Shown here piece after piece: positions 29,888 to 33,066 of a DNA stretch of 33,066 nucleotides. A model generated the notes under the pieces. It worked only from the letters and a program-made list of their open reading frames with translations, did no database searches and had not been told where the DNA came from. This DNA is from Obelidium mucronatum. Taxonomy: Eukaryota; Chytridiomycota; Chytridiomycetes; Chytridiales; Chytriomycetaceae. Numbering within the stretch: the first letter of the stretch is position 1; the number at the start of each line of letters is the position of its first letter. The DNA is taken from assembly GCA_025765595.1 (NCBI GenBank), contig JAIVFH010000285.1:1-33066 (forward strand), given 5' to 3'. A program made the translations under genes and the position numbers.

Positions 29888-31352
29888 TCAAGAAAACAGA
29901 AGGGTTTCACTTTCATTGTAAAAAATTACACTCCCAACTCTATTGAGACTCAGTTGAGGATGGGGAAGCATGTCCCAACTTGGGATCATTTGTACGCGCC
30001 ATTTGTATCCATTCCTTCCGAGTAAAAGACGGTATGATGTCACATGTGGCAAGCCTGCAACAACTCTGTGTTCTGGAACTCCATTTCTTCTCAACATTTC
30101 GACCGTCACTACTTCCTCCACTAGGCCCAGCAAATCTCTTTGAATGTACAACTCTGTTCCTCGTAACAGCATCAACGGCCATGACCCAAGCTTGGTAGGT
30201 TGCAGTTCATGTTTACACCAATTCAAGCTGTGGTTGAAAGAATCGATAGTTTGATTGGGCAGCCCGCAAATCAACGACACTTCAAACGGTATACCCGCAT
30301 TGCGTACCAGCTCTGCATTTTTCTTGATGCGGGAGAGCCTGCCTTAGCCTCTTGATCCACAACTGTTTGAACACCAAACTCCAACGTAACATCACACCCC
30401 GATTCCTTCAAAGCATGGCTTGCTTTTATAAAGTCGGGAGTAATCAACTCGAATCGGCACTGCAAGGCCAATTTTCCTTGGTATCCCGATAGTTTCAGCA
30501 TTGTCAAGATATCAACGGACCGTTGGCCTACATTAAAAGTCGGATCAAGCACTGCAAGATCATGAAGCCCTTTATAAGAAAAATGTTCGATTTCTTGATT
30601 CACCCGAGTCAGCGCCATTTTACTTCGCTCTCCGTAGCTATCATTGTGTTGACAGAAATTACACTGAAACGGACAGCCGCGTTGAGTTTCCCAGCGTTGG
30701 AACTTGATCCCGTTTACTCCATTTATTTGAATTGTAGGCAAGTCCCCGTACAAGAAACGGTGAAGGCATTGTTTCCAGAACTACTGTCATCGCAAAAATT
30801 TGCCCCGGAAATAGCTTGTCCTCCCTTGTCCACTTTATCCCCGTAGATATGAACACCCGGAATAGAACAAGGCATGTTTTTGTTGTTGCCGCTGCTGACA
30901 TCCGGATGTCCGCCTTCAAAGATCCTTTTTGCAAGGGTGACCATGGCTTGTTCACCATACCCACGTATAAAGTAGTCCACACTGTTTCCAGGATACAGCT
31001 GTTCAAGAGTACCTCGTGGCGCATAAAAAACTTGAGGGTCTTCCAAGACTGCTGTATCTTTCCAACCACTCCTTCTCAGTGCGGTGAGTGTTTCCTGAAC
31101 GCATGCATCGTTCCAAACGTATGTTCCAAACCCAATCATTCCGGGATTCAACTTTAATAGCTGCTGAACTGTTAAAGAGACGGCAACTGATGCTGGAGTA
31201 AGTGCCAGGTTGCTTGTAATGTCGGTGATTGAAGTTGAATGAATTGTGTCCAACCCAGAACGCAGGGCGGCGGATATAGATGCGTGGCCAAGAGCAAGTA
31301 GAGGATCTTTGGTGCGACGCCAATCAAATGATACCATTGCAATTCTGTTCAT
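29888..31352 (-). CDS. Cobalamin-binding radical SAM protein with three frameshifts (possible pseudogene)
   Basis: N-terminal B12-binding-type Rossmann region (MNRIAMVSFDWRRTKDPLL; LALGHASISAALR; PGMIGFGTYVWND; DYFIRGYGEQAM) followed by a radical SAM domain with the 4Fe-4S motif RGCPFQCNFCQH (CxxxCxxC). ETQRGCPF, TLEFGVQTV and GIPFEVSLICGLPNQTIDSF are typical of this superfamily. The substrate is unknown; the family includes methyltransferases and ring-forming enzymes. No introns. Homology-like sequence changes frame three times: near 30795 (a T5 run, one base extra), near 30750 (one base extra, between PSPFL and YGDLPTIQ) and near 30334 (one base short, between DQEAK and GRLSRIKKN). No splice pair explains these. 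Either assembly indels or a decaying gene. Bacterial-type and rare in fungi, so transfer or relic status is plausible. Confidence 0.7.
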
Positions 31353-31666
31353 TTCTTGTTGGTTGGTTGGTTGGTTGAAAAAACACAGAAATTGGAAAAA
31401 AAGTTTTAAACAACGTCACTGCAAGATTCAAGTAATTGAAGCGCGGGAAATATCAAATTAAATGCATTGTTTTTTGTCTGACCTTCTCTACAATTGGTAC
31501 AGCCAATATGCATGGCAAGACAAAAAGCTAAAGTGACAATAAGATAAGTCCGTTGCTTAATTTACTGGTCAGTAACTCTATGTTAAATCTTGTCTGCAAG
31601 GACACGCCGAATGCCAGCAAACAATTGTGATAGAATTTTTCCCACAAGCGACATCAAACAACAATA
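31353..31666. promoter_or_regulatory. Divergent intergenic region
   Basis: 314 bp between the radical SAM gene and the last gene, both reading outward. A TTGG repeat ((GGTT)n-like) abuts the radical SAM start. No gene seen. Confidence 0.4.
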
Positions 31667-33066
31667 ATGTCAACTGATTCGTCATCCGCCTTTGCGCATT
31701 CGATGCTTTTGGCCTTGGCTTCTTATGGGTTCTGCGTGGTTTCGGGAGTATTGTAAGTTTCTTTGATTGTGTTGTTGTGTATGTGTGTGTGGTGGGTGTA
31801 AATTGGTCATGGGCATTCCAAGTTGAATCAAACACCTTTGCATTTACGGCAGGGGATCTCCTGTCTACATCCTGGTTGCATTTGTGATGATTGATTCGTA
31901 CCGCAACAAGCGAGGACTGCTGAAGAGCCGAAGCAATCAAAAGATTGAACTGGCTGATGATCTCCACCTGGATGTTGCTGCCTGGATTGAGCAGTTGGAT
32001 TGCTATTCTGAAAACGATCAAAATGAGGAAGAAGAAGACAATGACGACTCGGACGAAGTCACCCAAGTTTATTCAGATTCTGTGGATTCTCCTGGCGATA
32101 GACACAACCACCTGACTGTTGACAAGGTTCCCGTGGGCCTCGGGGAAACAATTCGGAAGCTGAGCAATGAACTTATTGTTCCAATGGAGAAGGAGTTGGC
32201 TGAGGCTGAATCTGTTGGACGAATCGATGGACTGAAAGCACAGGATGTTGTTGACTTCGTTGATTCCATTCGATATCTCGTTCGAATTGATGGGGGAGGA
32301 GTATCAATTTCTCCAGAACAAGTTAAGATCTGTCCTTCATGTTTTTTTGTTGATATGGTAGTTATCTAGTTATCATCTCTAACTGCAAATACCCCAGATG
32401 AAGATGTTCGTTCCAGCGTATTCGCAGTAACTGATTTGGCATTTACGTCATCCACTGACGCAACCAAAGCATCTGCATTTTGCATGACAAAGTTACCGGT
32501 TCTGTTGTGTCACATACAAGTGATTCAACAACACGCATGCGAACAAACCGACTTTTCAATCGACAACGATAATGACACATTTATGGACCTGGCCATTGCA
32601 AGCTATACAATCTCAAACAGTCTAAGCCGTGCGGTGGCTCTGATTACCTCATCCACAGTCTCTGCTGGCTCCATCTCACAAGAATTGGATATGGATGATT
32701 TCTTTTCTCACCATCTGCACTATTTTTGGGTCCGAGAACAAATCTGCTTGGTTTTAGCGTATATTCTCGGGAATAAGATCCAAGACGCCGAATCACAACT
32801 CTTGCAGCTTATACATCAGGTCGCTGAACAAGAAAAGCGAGACTCGCAGCAAATCGCATCTTCCAATAGCTATAGCGACACAAACAATGAGGCCTCTATT
32901 GATGCCGTTAACTCTATCCAACACAACGTCGTAGCATATGCCCCACCACTACCCTCAAACGAACCAACGACGATTCCCACTCGATCTATTGCGACGCCAA
33001 CATTCACCACAACATCAACTGCATTGACGACATCCTCTTCAAGACCAGAAAATGAACTGCCCAAAA
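31667..33066 (+). CDS. Unrecognised membrane protein, 5' part
   Basis: Exons 31667-31752, 31853-32340 and 32398-33066 (continues off the window). The second intron needs the weak donor GTTTTT at 32341 to keep phase; the branch-like CTCTAAC and the acceptor CCCCAG are good. About 414 residues are visible. Residues about 10-45 form one or two membrane helices (MLLALASYGFCVVSGVLGSP; VYILVAFVMI), followed by a basic loop. Then come an acidic, probably cytosolic stretch (NEEEEDNDDSDE), a helical segment (LGETIRKLSNELIVPMEKEL), and in exon 3 an aromatic helix (HHLHYFWVREQICLVLAYIL). A Ser/Thr-rich region begins near the window end. No family recognised; location in an organelle or ER membrane is an inference. 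Confidence 0.6.

Noticed and set aside
30721..30840. Intron explaining the frame changes in the radical SAM gene
   Set aside because: The only AG sites give in-frame stops or introns of 35-50 nt in the wrong phase.

Overview
This is nuclear DNA from a eukaryote with short introns, most likely an early-diverging chytrid-type fungus. The evidence is about 40 short introns (mostly 50-75 nt), fungal housekeeping genes (Rab escort protein, GPI1/PIG-Q, RTF1, a GYP7-like TBC protein), a secreted LPMO-type protein with a probable chitin-binding module, a Crinkler-type NTPase/nuclease and a cobalamin-type radical SAM protein. The species cannot be named from the sequence. No rRNA, tRNA, CRISPR or recognisable transposon was seen. 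Exon structures were deduced by hand from splice signals, reading phase and family motifs.

Left end (1-1764, minus strand): a 5' fragment of a membrane-anchored M28-type peptidase cut by the contig edge, and a small unrecognised two-exon gene carrying a 14-residue repeat.

Region 1867-9052 (all minus strand): a tandem array of six small secreted or cell-surface proteins. They are built from one or two six-cysteine modules with a CxC core (elicitin/CFEM-like in pattern), a Ser/Thr/Ala/Gly-rich linker and a C-terminal hydrophobic tail typical of GPI attachment. Three neighbouring copies share a TATA-centred core promoter and a distal element about 330-430 bp upstream of their start codons, so the duplicated unit includes its control region.

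Region 9532-16911: a Gln/His-rich unknown gene sharing a 71-bp bidirectional promoter with a six-exon Rab escort protein gene; then a 14-exon GPI1 gene (first step of GPI-anchor synthesis); then two unrecognised two-exon genes on the minus strand.

Region 17350-24373 (plus strand): the LPMO-type protein with a long Pro/Thr mucin-like tail; RTF1 (Paf1 complex), whose introns hold a (CA)41 tract and a 69-nt T run; and, 34 bp downstream, a GYP7/TBC1D15-type Rab GAP whose second intron holds seven GC-rich hairpins.

Region 24768-33066: an intronless Crinkler-type protein (P-loop NTPase plus REase-like nuclease); a divergent ankyrin-like protein; an intronless cobalamin-binding radical SAM gene with three apparent single-base frameshifts; and the 5' part of an unrecognised membrane protein running off the right end.

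Themes: the left third makes GPI-anchored surface proteins and the middle holds a GPI-anchor enzyme (probably coincidental linkage). The centre is conserved housekeeping. The right third contains two intronless genes of patchy distribution, which are candidates for horizontal transfer.
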